DNA of 32,474 nt from a virus, in the IMG/VR virus record IMGVR_UViG_3300037155_000019, positions 1-32,474 of that record. One strand, 5' to 3'. A model generated the notes under the pieces. That model worked only from the letters and a program-made list of their open reading frames with translations. It was not told the origin of the DNA and made no database searches. The translations under genes and the position numbers were made by a program. Each line of letters begins with the position of its first letter. The first letter of the stretch is position 1. Of this stretch, positions 1-7,349 are shown piece by piece.

Positions 1-658
1 CAAAGCCGTAGCTGTGGCTCGTGGGGTCGCTTCGGTGCGTGTAAACGCTGGCAATTCTGTGGCCTAGCGCCTCGATTTCCTCATCCGTCAGCACCTTTGC
101 GCTTGCTGGCTGCGGTGCGGCGGCGAGCATGGCTGTTTTTGTAATGTTCAACTGAATGTCTATCTGTTCTTGTTGCGAGGTCAAAGGTACAAAAGCAGCG
201 CACATATAGTCGTATAGGTCAACTACTTCAATCGGCACCAGCTTGTAACCTTCCGGCGCGGCTGCGCTTGCTGGCGTGGCGTCACTTGCGCTTTTCGCTT
301 GCCGCGCTATCGACTGGCCGATCAGGAATAGTTGTCCCGGCTCCATCGCAGCAGCAGTTGGTGGAATCTCCAGACCGCGCATCAATTCGGACAAATGCAG
401 ATTGTTTGCTGGCGTGGCACCGGCTGCGCGGAAAACCGGGTAGCTGTTCGTCGCGTGCTTTCTGCACACTTCTACGCCGTGCATCTCAGGAATAGTTGTC
501 GTATCGCGCAACCATGCTACCGCCTCCTGCCCTTCCAGCGCCGTGATTTTGGCCTGAAGCGAATCACGCTCGGCGGTCAGATCATCAATGACAAGCTGCA
601 TTCCGTTTTCTACCAGGACCCGCTCGGCTTGGAGCGCTTGAAGTGCGTCTAGGTTCAT
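1..658 (-). CDS. Phage mosaic protein, Ea22-like style (3' end outside window)
   Basis: The frame is open from an ATG at 658 to the window edge, giving 219 codons without a stop, so the C-terminus lies outside. The first 40 residues are a heptad-like helix (LQALQAERVLVENG, then LTAERDSLQAKITALEG), a probable coiled coil. After it come modules typical of variable phage early proteins: a 'VAWLRDTT' segment, a linker 'AAAPEGYKLVPIEVV' and 'LTDEEIEALGHRIASVY'. The linker resembles one in the 4624-5619 gene. The start overlaps the preceding stop as ATGA. The function is unknown; the family tends to accompany recombination genes. The reading frame is certain and the role is not. Confidence 0.85.
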   Translation of the reverse strand, partial: MNLDALQALQAERVLVENGMQLVIDDLTAERDSLQAKITALEGQEAVAWLRDTTTIPEMHGVEVCRKHATNSYPVFRAAGATPANNLHLSELMRGLEIPPTAAAMEPGQLFLIGQSIARQAKSASDATPASAAAPEGYKLVPIEVVDLYDYMCAAFVPLTSQQEQIDIQLNITKTAMLAAAPQPASAKVLTDEEIEALGHRIASVYTHRSDPTSHSYGF

Positions 659-828
659 TTCGGCGTCTCCGAATCTTTTATAAATGACAGTGCACGAACA
701 AGAATACCTGCTTCAAGCGTCGAGGCAATCTCCGGCTGGATTTCGTCTGTGTAGGTCATGTGTCTGTGCAGCGTTCCGTCACGCATTAGAGTGAGCGTTA
801 CTTCAAGCATTTTGTCGTCGTTGTTCAT
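655..828 (-). CDS. Small phage protein, 57 aa, unknown function
   Basis: The ORF begins with ATG at 828 after a good ribosome site (AAGGAATTGAA) and ends in TGA overlapping the next ATG. The product starts MNNDDKMLEVTLTLMRDGT and is acidic, with an N-terminal strand pattern (LEVTLTLM) and a C-terminal helix. I recognise no catalytic motif. Both neighbours are in the same operon, which supports translation. Confidence 0.75.
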   Translation of the reverse strand: MNNDDKMLEVTLTLMRDGTLHRHMTYTDEIQPEIASTLEAGILVRALSFIKDSETPK

Positions 829-845
829 TTCAATTCCTTGTTAAA

Positions 846-923
846 TTCCCCGCGCACCTAAGCCAAGTGCTTGCGTTATCCGATATGGTGGGCGCGACTG
901 GCGAGGTCTGCGCACGCGGGGAA
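846..923 (-). repeat. Inverted repeat in intergenic gap
   Basis: Perfect 9-bp arms TTCCCCGCG (846-854) and CGCGGGGAA (915-923) are separated by 60 bp. The repeat fills the 119-bp gap between the 948-1541 and 655-828 genes and ends just before the ribosome site of the latter. No T-run follows on the minus strand, so it is not a classic terminator. It may be an RNA processing or translation-control hairpin. I see no convincing gene in this gap. Confidence 0.4.
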
Positions 924-947
924 ATCGTTATGTTGCTTGCATCAATC

Positions 948-1541
948 TCAAACCAGACTAGCGCGCAGCGCCTTGACCCACGCATTGCGCGTTGCCGTTC
1001 TCTCAAGCTCTTTTGCATGCTCTTTGGTGTGATAGAGAATGTCTTTTTCGGCACCGTCTTTCTTGTTTGCAAGCCACTCAGAACCAGTCTGCAAAATAGG
1101 CAAGTCAGTCGCATAGATGCTGCAATCAAACTCAATCGAACTGTTGAGTTGTTCGAGCATGAAGTGGCGCAATCCGTTGTGGTCTGGCGTCGGCGGCTTC
1201 CATTTTTCAACCTTGGATCGCATCGCTATATAGCGAGCATGTTCCGTTGTCCGTTCAAGTTCACGCTTCTTGCGACTGGCAACTGCCTCGTTGAATGCAA
1301 CCACAGCAGCCGCATCGCATTCATTCGGCGTCATTCCGTCCAATGCGAGTAGTCCGGCTCGGGCTTTATCAATCGCCGTTTTGTGATAGTCGGACGGCGT
1401 GAACTCATCAGGGATCGGCGTATCGCTCGGATCGTCGCGCATCATCACGAGCGCACCGAATGCGCGAGCGCATTGCATGGCAAATTCTGGAAACTCTGTA
1501 ATGGTTCCGTTCTGGACTGGGTGTGTATATCCGGTTGGCAT
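948..1541 (-). CDS. Conserved phage protein, 197 aa, unknown function
   Basis: The ATG at 1541 follows AAGGAA at good spacing. The N-terminal half (MPTGYTHPVQNGTITEF, then 'FAMQCARAFGALVMMRDDP') matches the style of a conserved phage early protein I recall as uncharacterised. The middle is a charged helical region (about residues 80-115, rich in R/K/E), and the C-terminus has several cysteines and aromatic residues. There is no signal peptide or membrane segment and no recognised enzyme motif. It is part of the leftward operon downstream of RecT. Confidence 0.85.
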   Translation of the reverse strand: MPTGYTHPVQNGTITEFPEFAMQCARAFGALVMMRDDPSDTPIPDEFTPSDYHKTAIDKARAGLLALDGMTPNECDAAAVVAFNEAVASRKKRELERTTEHARYIAMRSKVEKWKPPTPDHNGLRHFMLEQLNSSIEFDCSIYATDLPILQTGSEWLANKKDGAEKDILYHTKEHAKELERTATRNAWVKALRASLV

Positions 1542-1553
1542 GTTGTTCCTTGG

Positions 1554-1661
1554 TTAAATCGTTTGCATCAATCTCAACGCCCGGGCCGCTGCTTCAAGCA
1601 ACTCGGTTAGCGCGCGCTGGGCGCGTTTGTGCAGTTGTCGGTGTTTTGGGTGGTGGGTCAT
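1554..1661 (-). CDS. Mini-protein, 35 aa, basic amphipathic helix
   Basis: The ORF runs from ATG 1661 to TAA at 1554, four bases after the stop of the upstream gene, and its own stop lies just before the ribosome site of the next gene. The product is MTHHPKHRQLHKRAQRALTE followed by LLEAAARALRLMQTI: a basic, histidine-rich head and an amphipathic helix. The ribosome site is weak, so it probably relies on coupling. It fills a gap that would otherwise be empty. Function unknown. Confidence 0.5.
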   Translation of the reverse strand: MTHHPKHRQLHKRAQRALTELLEAAARALRLMQTI

Positions 1662-1665
1662 GGCG

Positions 1666-1938
1666 TTACAACTCATGTAAATGAATATCGTCTCCGGTGA
1701 TGTCGTTGCACCACTCGAACCACGCAAGTCTAAAAGCCTCTGGCTCTGCTATTTCAAGTCCTTGAGCGTTTGCATAGTCCGGCTTGATGTGGTTATCAAA
1801 CTGAAACAAGTCATATTGCGCCAAAGCGTTCAAAACCAGCTTTGCTTCGGCCAGAGATTGCACAGCAACATGAAACGGTTTGCCTGGAATCTGCGGTATA
1901 TGCCACACACGCAGGTCGCCCGATTTTGGTTCGCTCAT
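1666..1938 (-). CDS. Conserved phage protein with IPQxPxKPF motif, 90 aa
   Basis: The sequence contains 'LRVWHIPQIPGKPFHVAV', then 'YDLFQFDNHIKPDYANA' and an acidic C-terminus. I recognise this combination as a conserved small phage protein of unknown biochemical function. The ATG at 1938 overlaps the stop of the wHTH gene (ATGA), after TGGAGCGAGAG. It looks like a compact soluble alpha/beta protein. A role in superinfection control has been suggested for some look-alikes, but nothing here shows it. Confidence 0.85.
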   Translation of the reverse strand: MSEPKSGDLRVWHIPQIPGKPFHVAVQSLAEAKLVLNALAQYDLFQFDNHIKPDYANAQGLEIAEPEAFRLAWFEWCNDITGDDIHLHEL

Positions 1939-2228
1939 ACTCTCGCTCCAAACAAACCCGCCGCCAGTTCCCGCGCCGCTCGTGCCGTGCCACTAAGCGC
2001 GCCAGTCGGAGCGAACACGACAGATTTGGTTCTGGCCTGATGCTCAAGGCGTTGAGTAGCTCTGCACGCCTTGCCTTCGCTGATCAGCTTTGCCAAGTGC
2101 CATTGCACGGTGCTGCGGGCAAATCCGACGCGCTTTGAAATTCCTCGGACGCTATCGGGCAGGGCGTCAAGCACCAGGGCGCGGTTTTGCAGGCCGTAGG
2201 CGACAGACTTGATGTTGTTGGGGGTCAT
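1935..2228 (-). CDS. Winged-helix DNA-binding protein, 97 aa
   Basis: Residues about 15-60 form a helix-turn-helix: 'VLDALPDSVRGISKRVGF' then 'ARSTVQWHLAKLISEGKA', as in ArsR/MarR-type winged helices where the second helix reads DNA. An alanine/arginine-rich tail follows. The ATG at 2228 is coupled to the end of recT. As one of few evident regulators in the window, it is a candidate to bind the repeated operator-like sites at 7534-7583, though no data connect them. Confidence 0.8.
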   Translation of the reverse strand: MTPNNIKSVAYGLQNRALVLDALPDSVRGISKRVGFARSTVQWHLAKLISEGKACRATQRLEHQARTKSVVFAPTGALSGTARAARELAAGLFGARV

Positions 2229-3187
2229 GCTGCCACCAATGCCTTCAGTGATTCACCGTGCTTTTTCAGGGCTGTCCTGATTTTTGACGGTAGCAATTTC
2301 CAGAGCGCGACTTTTTCATCGCTGTCAATAATCCCGAGATATTCCTCATAGGCTCCGGCAACATCATCGGCGTCAAACAGGTCAACCACTGAGCTGGCAA
2401 CGGCGTCAACAATCTGCTTTCTGTCAATCGTAAGATCGGTGGTTCCTGTTGGGCTATGCACCGGGCCTTTGATCTGCTTTGTGGCTTCGTCAACCAACAC
2501 CGCTAGACCTTCACCGGCTTCGGTGTTCAGGTGGTGAATCGCAGTTTCAAGTCGCTCAGTCTTAGGCCAGTATTTGTAAGCCTGCTTGACACAGGTTTTC
2601 TTGATCATTTCGCCTTCGTCAGTAGCCCACGGGCCTTTCTTTGTTTTCACCCATGACTGCGACCTGTCCCTGATGGCATAAGCATCTTCAATCGTCATTG
2701 TGTGCGTCAGGTATTCGTCATGGATTGTCTTGATGGTGACGTACACCCCGACAACCGGGCCGCGATCCTTGCCAAACGGGTTGAATGTGTGCTGTGGCGC
2801 TTTGTCGAGTCCGGTCAATGAGAATGTGTCAGCCTCATAGACTAACGCAGCCTGCGCCCATTTAACGCTTCCCGTCGCTTGCGCCAAATCCATCAACCCC
2901 ATGTAACTGATGTCAAGGCAAATCTTCCCGTCACGCGGGACAAGGTAGGCTTGCTTTTTGGCCGGGTTGAGGCTGATTCCAATGGCCGCGATGTTGACAA
3001 CAGAGTCAACGACTGATTGCCTATTGTTCATTGCAACGCCCATCGTGTAATCGTTGCGGGCAAGTTGCTGGATGGCAAACCCGGCCTCGCGCTCGAAGCT
3101 GATTGACTTGTCAACCAGTGCCGCGTCAAATGTTGGCCTGACGCTGTAAATGTCATTCGAGATGACGGTTAGTGAATCTGCACTCAT
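2225..3187 (-). CDS. recT: RecT-family single-strand annealing recombinase
   Basis: The 320-aa product carries the RecT core: 'SISFEREAGFAIQQL', 'NIAAIGISLNPAKKQAYLVP', 'ICLDISYMGLMDLAQ', 'HTFNPFGKDRGPVVGVYV', 'DEGEMIKKTCVKQAYKYWPK' and 'AIHHLNTE'. RecT proteins anneal complementary single strands, normally with a partner 5'-3' exonuclease. No exonuclease is in this window; it may lie to the left. I chose ATG 3187 (MSADSLTV) because AGGAAAG sits six bases upstream and the previous gene ends there in an ATGA overlap. An in-frame extension to 3256 has no such support. The C-terminal 60 residues are variable, as usual for the family. Confidence 0.95.
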   Translation of the reverse strand: MSADSLTVISNDIYSVRPTFDAALVDKSISFEREAGFAIQQLARNDYTMGVAMNNRQSVVDSVVNIAAIGISLNPAKKQAYLVPRDGKICLDISYMGLMDLAQATGSVKWAQAALVYEADTFSLTGLDKAPQHTFNPFGKDRGPVVGVYVTIKTIHDEYLTHTMTIEDAYAIRDRSQSWVKTKKGPWATDEGEMIKKTCVKQAYKYWPKTERLETAIHHLNTEAGEGLAVLVDEATKQIKGPVHSPTGTTDLTIDRKQIVDAVASSVVDLFDADDVAGAYEEYLGIIDSDEKVALWKLLPSKIRTALKKHGESLKALVAA

Positions 3188-3351
3188 GATCTTTCCTTTG
3201 CTTCTAGTTGGCACGCATACATCGAGAGAATCACGATCATTTGGTACATTTCCCAACTTGACCGCTCATCTGTTTTTGCTATCTCATTAGCCACTTCCTC
3301 AAGCGAGTCGATGGCGTTTCTCAATTTCACGGACAGGGCGGTTGGTTTCAT
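3184..3351 (-). CDS. Small helical protein, 55 aa
   Basis: ATG 3351 overlaps the stop of the upstream gene and its TGA overlaps the RecT start, so it is coupled on both sides. The product starts MKPTALSVKLRNAIDSLEEV and contains two predicted helices, the second hydrophobic (MYQMIVILSMYACQLEA). The hydrophobic part is short for a membrane span. Function unknown; the position directly before recT suggests an accessory to recombination, which is inference only. Confidence 0.7.
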   Translation of the reverse strand: MKPTALSVKLRNAIDSLEEVANEIAKTDERSSWEMYQMIVILSMYACQLEAKERS

Positions 3352-3644
3352 GCCGCAATTACTTCAAAATACTTCTCGGCTTCAAGATCGCGTTTTTCAC
3401 GGCGTCTCATGTCGGCCAGTTCGTTCAAGTCTTCAAGCGTTGGATCGGGCGTTCCAAGGCACTCGGCGGCGTTTGTCAGCTTGTCGGCCATGTCTTCAAA
3501 GCTCACATCAAGCCATAGCATTTCAGGCGCATCAACCATTGCGGCGTGTAGGGCGGTGCAAAGGTCGATCAGGTCGCTTGCGATCGGTAGTTGTGATTGC
3601 AGAGTTTTGATGTACGCTTGCGTCGGCGTTTCAATAGTTTTCAT
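3348..3644 (-). CDS. Small acidic helical protein, 98 aa
   Basis: Starts at ATG 3644 (MKTIETPTQAYIKTL) after GGAGTG, and ends in an ATGA overlap. The product is acidic and helical, with 'LEDLNELADMRRREKRDLEAEKYF' as a charged C-terminal helix (residues about 70-94). There are no cysteine clusters or nucleotide-binding motifs. An in-frame extension to 3701 is rejected because it has no ribosome site. Function unknown. Confidence 0.75.
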   Translation of the reverse strand: MKTIETPTQAYIKTLQSQLPIASDLIDLCTALHAAMVDAPEMLWLDVSFEDMADKLTNAAECLGTPDPTLEDLNELADMRRREKRDLEAEKYFEVIAA

Positions 3645-3646
3645 AT

Positions 3647-3940
3647 TCACACTCCAAAATACTTGCCATAAATCCAGCCGCAGACAATCGCCACGAACCA
3701 TGCTCCAAGCACCAGCTCGACGGCAAACATCAGTGAGCGAAATATCGACATTGAAGGCGGCTCGGGCTCGCTGCCAATGAAGTCGATAGCGCCAGGCTCG
3801 CGCTTGACAATCGGGATCACCGGCATGATTTCGGCAAAGCTGGCGCGTACTCGGCGCGAGTGCTGGCCGGCTGATCTGTTGAGACGCTGTGCAAGGCGAG
3901 CATTGGCCTCTGCTGCCATTTTTTCGATCATTGCGCTCAT
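3647..3940 (-). CDS. C-terminally anchored membrane protein, 97 aa
   Basis: ATG 3940 overlaps the stop of the upstream gene (ATGA). Residues 1-35 are basic (MSAMIEKMAAEANARLAQRL...), a proline-containing linker follows, and residues about 70-93 are a clear transmembrane segment (SLMFAVELVLGAWFVAIVCG) ending in WIYGKYFGV. The layout is of a small tail-anchored inner-membrane protein with its N-terminus probably in the cytoplasm. Early phage membrane proteins of this kind can act in superinfection exclusion, but nothing specific is visible here. Confidence 0.7.
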   Translation of the reverse strand: MSAMIEKMAAEANARLAQRLNRSAGQHSRRVRASFAEIMPVIPIVKREPGAIDFIGSEPEPPSMSIFRSLMFAVELVLGAWFVAIVCGWIYGKYFGV

Positions 3941-4167
3941 AGTTCTTCTACCGGATTCCACTCATCGCCATCTTTGTGCTTCCCGCTTGGTTCTGACGTG
4001 TAAAAATGTGTTTCAACGCCGCGCCTCATAACCGCCATCATTTCAATAGCATCAGCATTGCGTTTTGTCTTTTTCTCTGCCATGATTTCTATTTTGTGAG
4101 TTGTCATGTCCACGGCAAGCACATCAAATAGTTTGCTGGCCTCTGCGCACATTTGATCGGTGGTCAT
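3937..4167 (-). CDS. Small phage protein, 76 aa
   Basis: The product starts MTTDQMCAEASKLFDVLAVD and ends in a charged tail (PSGKHKDGDEWNPVEEL). The first seven residues resemble those of the next protein upstream in the operon (MTTGQMS), possibly from a small duplication of the start region. ATGA overlaps occur at both ends. No recognised domain. Confidence 0.7.
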   Translation of the reverse strand: MTTDQMCAEASKLFDVLAVDMTTHKIEIMAEKKTKRNADAIEMMAVMRRGVETHFYTSEPSGKHKDGDEWNPVEEL

Positions 4168-4394
4168 TTGCGGGCCTCATACGTTTTTGTTACATGCCCA
4201 TTGAAACCAGCGGCCTGAAACTCATACGCAGAGTTGCAATCTGGACATGGAATAGTGGTTCCCGGTTCAGGGCCAATGACTTCTCCGTGCCCACCGTTGC
4301 AGCAATTGTTTTTGCAGGTTCCACACATGACAACCATTCGCTCACAGTGGTCGCAGTAATCCCAATAGTGCATACTCATTTGGCCGGTGGTCAT
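4164..4394 (-). CDS. Zinc-ribbon-like cysteine-rich protein, 76 aa
   Basis: The preferred start ATG 4394 (MTTGQMSMHYWDYCDHCERM) follows GAGGAAG and overlaps the preceding stop. Cysteines are arranged as CxxC (YCDHC), CxxC (CGTCKNNCC) and CxxC (IPCPDC), enough for one or two zinc sites. Such ribbons mediate nucleic-acid or protein contacts. A longer in-frame start at 4430 would overlap the upstream gene by 40 bases and has no ribosome site. Function unknown. Confidence 0.75.
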   Translation of the reverse strand: MTTGQMSMHYWDYCDHCERMVVMCGTCKNNCCNGGHGEVIGPEPGTTIPCPDCNSAYEFQAAGFNGHVTKTYEARK

Positions 4395-4549
4395 GCTGAC
4401 TTCCTCCCCATCGGTGCGGCGTACAGCCATTTATCGGCCACCAAGCGCCGTGCGTGAACCCATGCTCTTATGTTGTGGCGTGCGGTGTGGGCGGGTGCCA
4501 TGCCATGCACAAAATAGGCCCGCAGGCGTTTAAGCAATTCGGTTTTCAT
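4391..4549 (-). CDS. Small basic protein, 52 aa
   Basis: ATG 4549 has a very strong ribosome site (GGAGGGG) and the TGA at 4391 overlaps the next start. The product begins MKTELLKRLRAYFVHGMA and is rich in R, H and K throughout, suggesting nucleic-acid or membrane-surface contact. No family recognised. Confidence 0.6.
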   Translation of the reverse strand: MKTELLKRLRAYFVHGMAPAHTARHNIRAWVHARRLVADKWLYAAPMGRKSA

Positions 4550-4627
4550 TTATCCCCTCCATGCCAGCAGAATGCCGACGATTGCAAAGCAAAACAAAGT
4601 AGCGAAGGTGTAGAGAGCGTCTTTCAT
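4550..4627 (-). CDS. Single-span membrane micropeptide, 25 aa
   Basis: ATG 4627 overlaps the stop of the 331-aa gene (ATGA), and the TAA at 4550 directly abuts the next ATG. The product, MKDALYTFATLFCFAIVGIL plus LAWRG, is a short charged head, one hydrophobic helix and a basic tail, the layout of small phage membrane peptides. The tight coupling on both sides is the main evidence that it is translated. Confidence 0.55.
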   Translation of the reverse strand: MKDALYTFATLFCFAIVGILLAWRG

Positions 4628-5619
4628 ACTTCAGCCTTCATTGCGGCGTCGATAGCGGCGTCATATTCAATTGCTGTGAGGCCGTTTAGGAATGATTCTG
4701 TTTCCCACGCGCCACGTTCTCTAATCCACCGATACCGTGCAGCGTCTGCCACCAGTTCTACAGTGACGGCCTCTAGTTGGTCGCGTTGCTCACCAATCGG
4801 CACCAGTTGCCAGCCCTCAGGCGCTGCGGGCTGTTGGGGTGTGGCGAAAATAGCGCAAACTTTTTCAGCAAAGGTCTTAAACGGCTGAAACGTTGTAGGC
4901 GGCGCTATTTCAATAGGTGGAGGCTCCATTCCGGTCAACTCTCGAACGAAGTCTATTGACGCTTGGAAGACGGCATCTTTCTTGGCTGCCGCTACCGGCT
5001 CTACCTGCACAGCCTTTGGGGTTCTTTTTTCGATGGCGGCGAACCTGAGAACTGAGATTCCTTGGAAGTTGTTGGCTATGTGCATATTCTCAATTCCCAA
5101 CGCATCCCGCTGGTGAATCATCATGGCGAAATTGGCCACATCAACGGGGTCGCCTTTATCGATATGGTCAATAAGCATTCTTGCGAGTTGATCCGACCGG
5201 CAGCGCTCTTGGTCATCCCACCCGCTGCGACCTTTGGCGCGGGCCACTGCCATCTTGCCCTTCATGGCCTGAGCAAATCTGTCAACGGCAATATCATCCG
5301 GGTGTTGCACTACCGGCTCTATCTGCCCTACGGATGGGGCTGGCTGTTGGGGTGTGTAGTGAAGTAGGTTCACCTCGTACTCTTTGGTTTGCATATCGGC
5401 GGCAACGTCTTTTTCAAGACTGTCCCAATCTGCATAAGCCCACTTCGTCAGACACTTTCTACGCCACCTCCACGCTACCGGCTCTACTTGCGCAGCCTCT
5501 GCCTTGATTGCAGCATCAATTTCACCAAGGGTTTCATCCGCATCGCGTACTGATACACCCTGCAAAAGATCCAAAATGCAACCATGTGCACGCCGCAGCG
5601 CAAGGCTCGCGGCGCTCAT
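4624..5619 (-). CDS. Mosaic early protein with DUF550-like domain, 331 aa
   Basis: Residues about 112-173 ('VDRFAQAMKGKMAVARAKG', 'RSGWDD', 'LARMLIDHIDKGDPVDVANF') match the DUF550 family found in Ead/Ea22-like phage proteins, which is annotated in databases as a dATP/dGTP diphosphohydrolase N-terminal domain. Around it are interchangeable linkers: 'QVEPVA' twice, 'TPQQPA' twice and 'APEGWQLVPIGEQ'. A C-terminal module 'AARYRWIRERGAWETESF' ends in 'AAIDAAMKAEV'. The enzyme activity is family annotation, not visible here; the modular swapping is directly visible. ATGA overlaps at both ends. Confidence 0.85.
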   Translation of the reverse strand: MSAASLALRRAHGCILDLLQGVSVRDADETLGEIDAAIKAEAAQVEPVAWRWRRKCLTKWAYADWDSLEKDVAADMQTKEYEVNLLHYTPQQPAPSVGQIEPVVQHPDDIAVDRFAQAMKGKMAVARAKGRSGWDDQERCRSDQLARMLIDHIDKGDPVDVANFAMMIHQRDALGIENMHIANNFQGISVLRFAAIEKRTPKAVQVEPVAAAKKDAVFQASIDFVRELTGMEPPPIEIAPPTTFQPFKTFAEKVCAIFATPQQPAAPEGWQLVPIGEQRDQLEAVTVELVADAARYRWIRERGAWETESFLNGLTAIEYDAAIDAAMKAEV

Positions 5620-5843
5620 GCTTCAGTCCTCGGTGTCACGCGGTCAAGCAGATAGCATCCACTGACGCCATCGAGCCATATCACGGCGCTATGCCCTGAC
5701 AGGATTTGCGCATCGCTGCGTGTGGTTGTTTCGAATAAGCCGACGTGGTTATCAAGCTGCACGAACACCGGGGAACCGATTGGATGCGCTTGATTCCACG
5801 CATCGCAATCCGCTTGCATTTTCTTGACGTTAGGTTTTTTCAT
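5616..5843 (-). CDS. Conserved small phage protein, 75 aa
   Basis: The sequence has 'MQADCDAWNQAHPIGSPVFV' followed by 'TTTRSDAQILSGHSAVIWLD' and 'GVSGCYLLDRV', a combination I recall from many phage early regions without a known activity. The pattern looks like a small beta-rich fold. It starts with ATG 5843 after GGTGAGG and is ATGA-coupled on both sides. Confidence 0.85.
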   Translation of the reverse strand: MKKPNVKKMQADCDAWNQAHPIGSPVFVQLDNHVGLFETTTRSDAQILSGHSAVIWLDGVSGCYLLDRVTPRTEA

Positions 5844-6028
5844 GCCTCACCCCTTCCGCCGCAAGAACTGCATTTAGTGCCGTCATACTGGCCCTCTCCG
5901 CTACCATTGCAAGCAGGGCAGATGTCAGCGCTGATGTTGGGTTCATCCTCTATCTCAGGCGCGTCAAGCTCATCGCTCATCCAGCGAGCCTCATCGAGCG
6001 CGTCCTCGTCGCAAGTGTGGCGGCTCAT
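5840..6028 (-). CDS. DnaJ-type zinc-finger mini-protein, 62 aa
   Basis: The C-terminal half contains 'CPACNGSGEG' and 'CSSCGGRGEA', the CxxCxGxG pair of the DnaJ zinc finger, which would bind one zinc ion. The N-terminal half is acidic (DEDALDEARWMSDELDAPEI). ATG 6028 follows GGAGG. There is no J-domain, so it is not a DnaJ; small phage proteins with only this finger are common and uncharacterised. Confidence 0.8.
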   Translation of the reverse strand: MSRHTCDEDALDEARWMSDELDAPEIEDEPNISADICPACNGSGEGQYDGTKCSSCGGRGEA

Positions 6029-6342
6029 GGTGCCTCCGGTGTGTATTCAATCGCCAGCAGCTTTTGAATCTTTTGCTCAATTTCTTTGGCTTTCATTTGG
6101 GCCTCTGCGCGAACTGTTTTAATTTCTTTGCGCAGGGAATCCACCTTGTTGGCGATCAATTCGTTTCTGTCTCCACACTCGAAAGTGACCGTGGCGTCTC
6201 CAACAAAACTCCAACCTACCGATGTCATATCACCCATAGAAAAGCACACTTCTTTAACCGCTTGCTCTGGAGTGCCCATAAGGGCATCAGGATTGCCGTA
6301 CTCTGATAGCCACGCCTTTGTCTTGCCAGTGATAACTTTCAT
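6025..6342 (-). CDS. Small phage protein with coiled-coil tail, 105 aa
   Basis: The N-terminal half has strand-like segments ('VGWSFVGDATVTFECGDRNE'). Residues about 58-98 form a long charged helix (DSLRKEIKTVRAEAQMKAKE, then IEQKIQKLLAIE), a probable coiled coil for self-association. Starts at ATG 6342 after GGAGG; coupled by ATGA. No known family. Confidence 0.75.
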   Translation of the reverse strand: MKVITGKTKAWLSEYGNPDALMGTPEQAVKEVCFSMGDMTSVGWSFVGDATVTFECGDRNELIANKVDSLRKEIKTVRAEAQMKAKEIEQKIQKLLAIEYTPEAP

Positions 6343-6566
6343 GCTGCCTCCGTCTTGTTCAAGTAATTAATTTGGTCTTTGAGCGCAGCCGCATCGTGGC
6401 GCTCGGTCTTATTGGCGCTGTTGGCCAGATCAGCGTCAATCCAGTCTTGCTCAGTGGGCTTGATGCCGCAGACTTGGCAAGCGAAGCTGTTCCACATTTG
6501 CCAGTTGGCCGAATGGATTTTTTCTGGCTCGTGCATACCGCGCGGGCGGTGGTGGGTTGTGTTCAT
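6339..6566 (-). CDS. Small phage protein with CxxC, 75 aa
   Basis: ATG 6566 follows AGGAG. The protein begins MNTTHHRPRGMHEPEKIHSA and holds one CxxC (FACQVCGIKP) in an aromatic context (WQMWNSFAC), then a charged C-terminal helix. A single CxxC plus the N-terminal histidines could hold a metal. Unknown function; second gene of the leftward operon. Confidence 0.7.
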   Translation of the reverse strand: MNTTHHRPRGMHEPEKIHSANWQMWNSFACQVCGIKPTEQDWIDADLANSANKTERHDAAALKDQINYLNKTEAA

Positions 6567-6575
6567 GGCAGGCTC

Positions 6576-7286
6576 CTAGTAGTTCTCAGCTTCAATGCGG
6601 CTAATGAAAAAGTGAATTCCGTTTGAGCATTCGTGTTGCCAGTTCTCGTCAAACGAATCAGGCGTGACGCGCTGGCCGACTGCGTAAACAGTTTTTTCGT
6701 CTTGACTGCTGATGCCTTGCTCTGCGCCAAACACTTCCAGCACATCGACAAATTCAGCGCGGCACTTGCGCCCGAATGCGTGAGAGCGTTTGGCATCCTC
6801 TGGGACACGTAATTTCACAATCACGCCGCCCCTGCATTTTTTCCATCCGATCAATGAGCCTTCTCCAATAATTCGGGTCTGTGCGATGGCTAACTCTGCG
6901 TTTTTGGCACCGCTCAGGTCGGCATCGCTCAGGTTGGCATAGCTCAGGTTGGCATCGCTCAGGTTGGCACCGCTCAGGTTGGCATCGCTCAGGTTGGCAT
7001 AGCTCAGGCTGGCACCGCTCAGGTTGGCACCGCTCAGGTTGGCATAGCTCAGGTTGGCATAGCTCAGGTTGGCATAGCTCAGGTTGGCATCGTTCAGGTC
7101 GGCACCGCTCAGGTTGGCATCGCTCAGGTTGGCATAGCTCAGGCTGGCACCGCTCAGGTTGGCCTTGACCAACACGGCTTGCTCAAGTGCGTGACGCAGT
7201 GCAAGGCCACTCGACACGTCAGGCGGCGTCTCGCATTCAAACAGCACGGCGTCTGTGTAGCGGTGCAGGATTTGTGTTTTTGCCAT
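6576..7286 (-). CDS. Pentapeptide-repeat protein, 236 aa
   Basis: Residues about 42-126 are 17 consecutive pentapeptides of the A(N/D/S)LS(Y/D/G) type, which should fold into a right-handed quadrilateral beta-helix. The C-terminal part (about 130-236) ends '[20 protein letters not shown]', matching a C-terminal domain often attached to pentapeptide repeats (I recall DUF5758). I chose ATG 7286 ([10 protein letters not shown]) because AGGAGTGAT lies directly upstream; an ATG at 7319 has no ribosome site. It is the first gene of the leftward operon, downstream of the structured leader. Pentapeptide proteins can mimic DNA, but no target is evident. Confidence 0.9.
   Translation of the reverse strand: MAKTQILHRYTDAVLFECETPPDVSSGLALRHALEQAVLVKANLSGASLSYANLSDANLSGADLNDANLSYANLSYANLSYANLSGANLSGASLSYANLSDANLSGANLSDANLSYANLSDADLSGAKNAELAIAQTRIIGEGSLIGWKKCRGGVIVKLRVPEDAKRSHAFGRKCRAEFVDVLEVFGAEQGISSQDEKTVYAVGQRVTPDSFDENWQHECSNGIHFFISRIEAENY
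6909..7163 (-). repeat. 15-bp tandem repeat array encoding pentapeptides
   Basis: Seventeen near-identical 15-bp units of the form GCTCAGGTTGGCAnn (plus-strand reading) encode the pentapeptide solenoid. Units differ at only one to three positions, so the array is recent or kept uniform by recombination and can be expected to change copy number. Confidence 0.9.
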
Positions 7287-7349
7287 ATCACTCCTAAGTT
7301 GTTTAATCCACCCAGCCATAGCTGGTTTTGATTCATCGAAAATGATGTG

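Noticed and set aside
3188-3256. N-terminal extension of RecT to an in-frame start at 3256
   Set aside because: No ribosome site, it overlaps the upstream 55-aa gene, and the RecT family starts near MSADSL.
6909-7163. CRISPR-like array
   Set aside because: The units are 15 bp, contiguous and coding, with no spacers and no cas genes.
6881-7168. Plus-strand 95-codon ORF rich in W, H, R, S, G repeats
   Set aside because: It is the mirror of the pentapeptide array on the other strand, lacks a ribosome site, and its repeats follow from the 15-bp DNA units.
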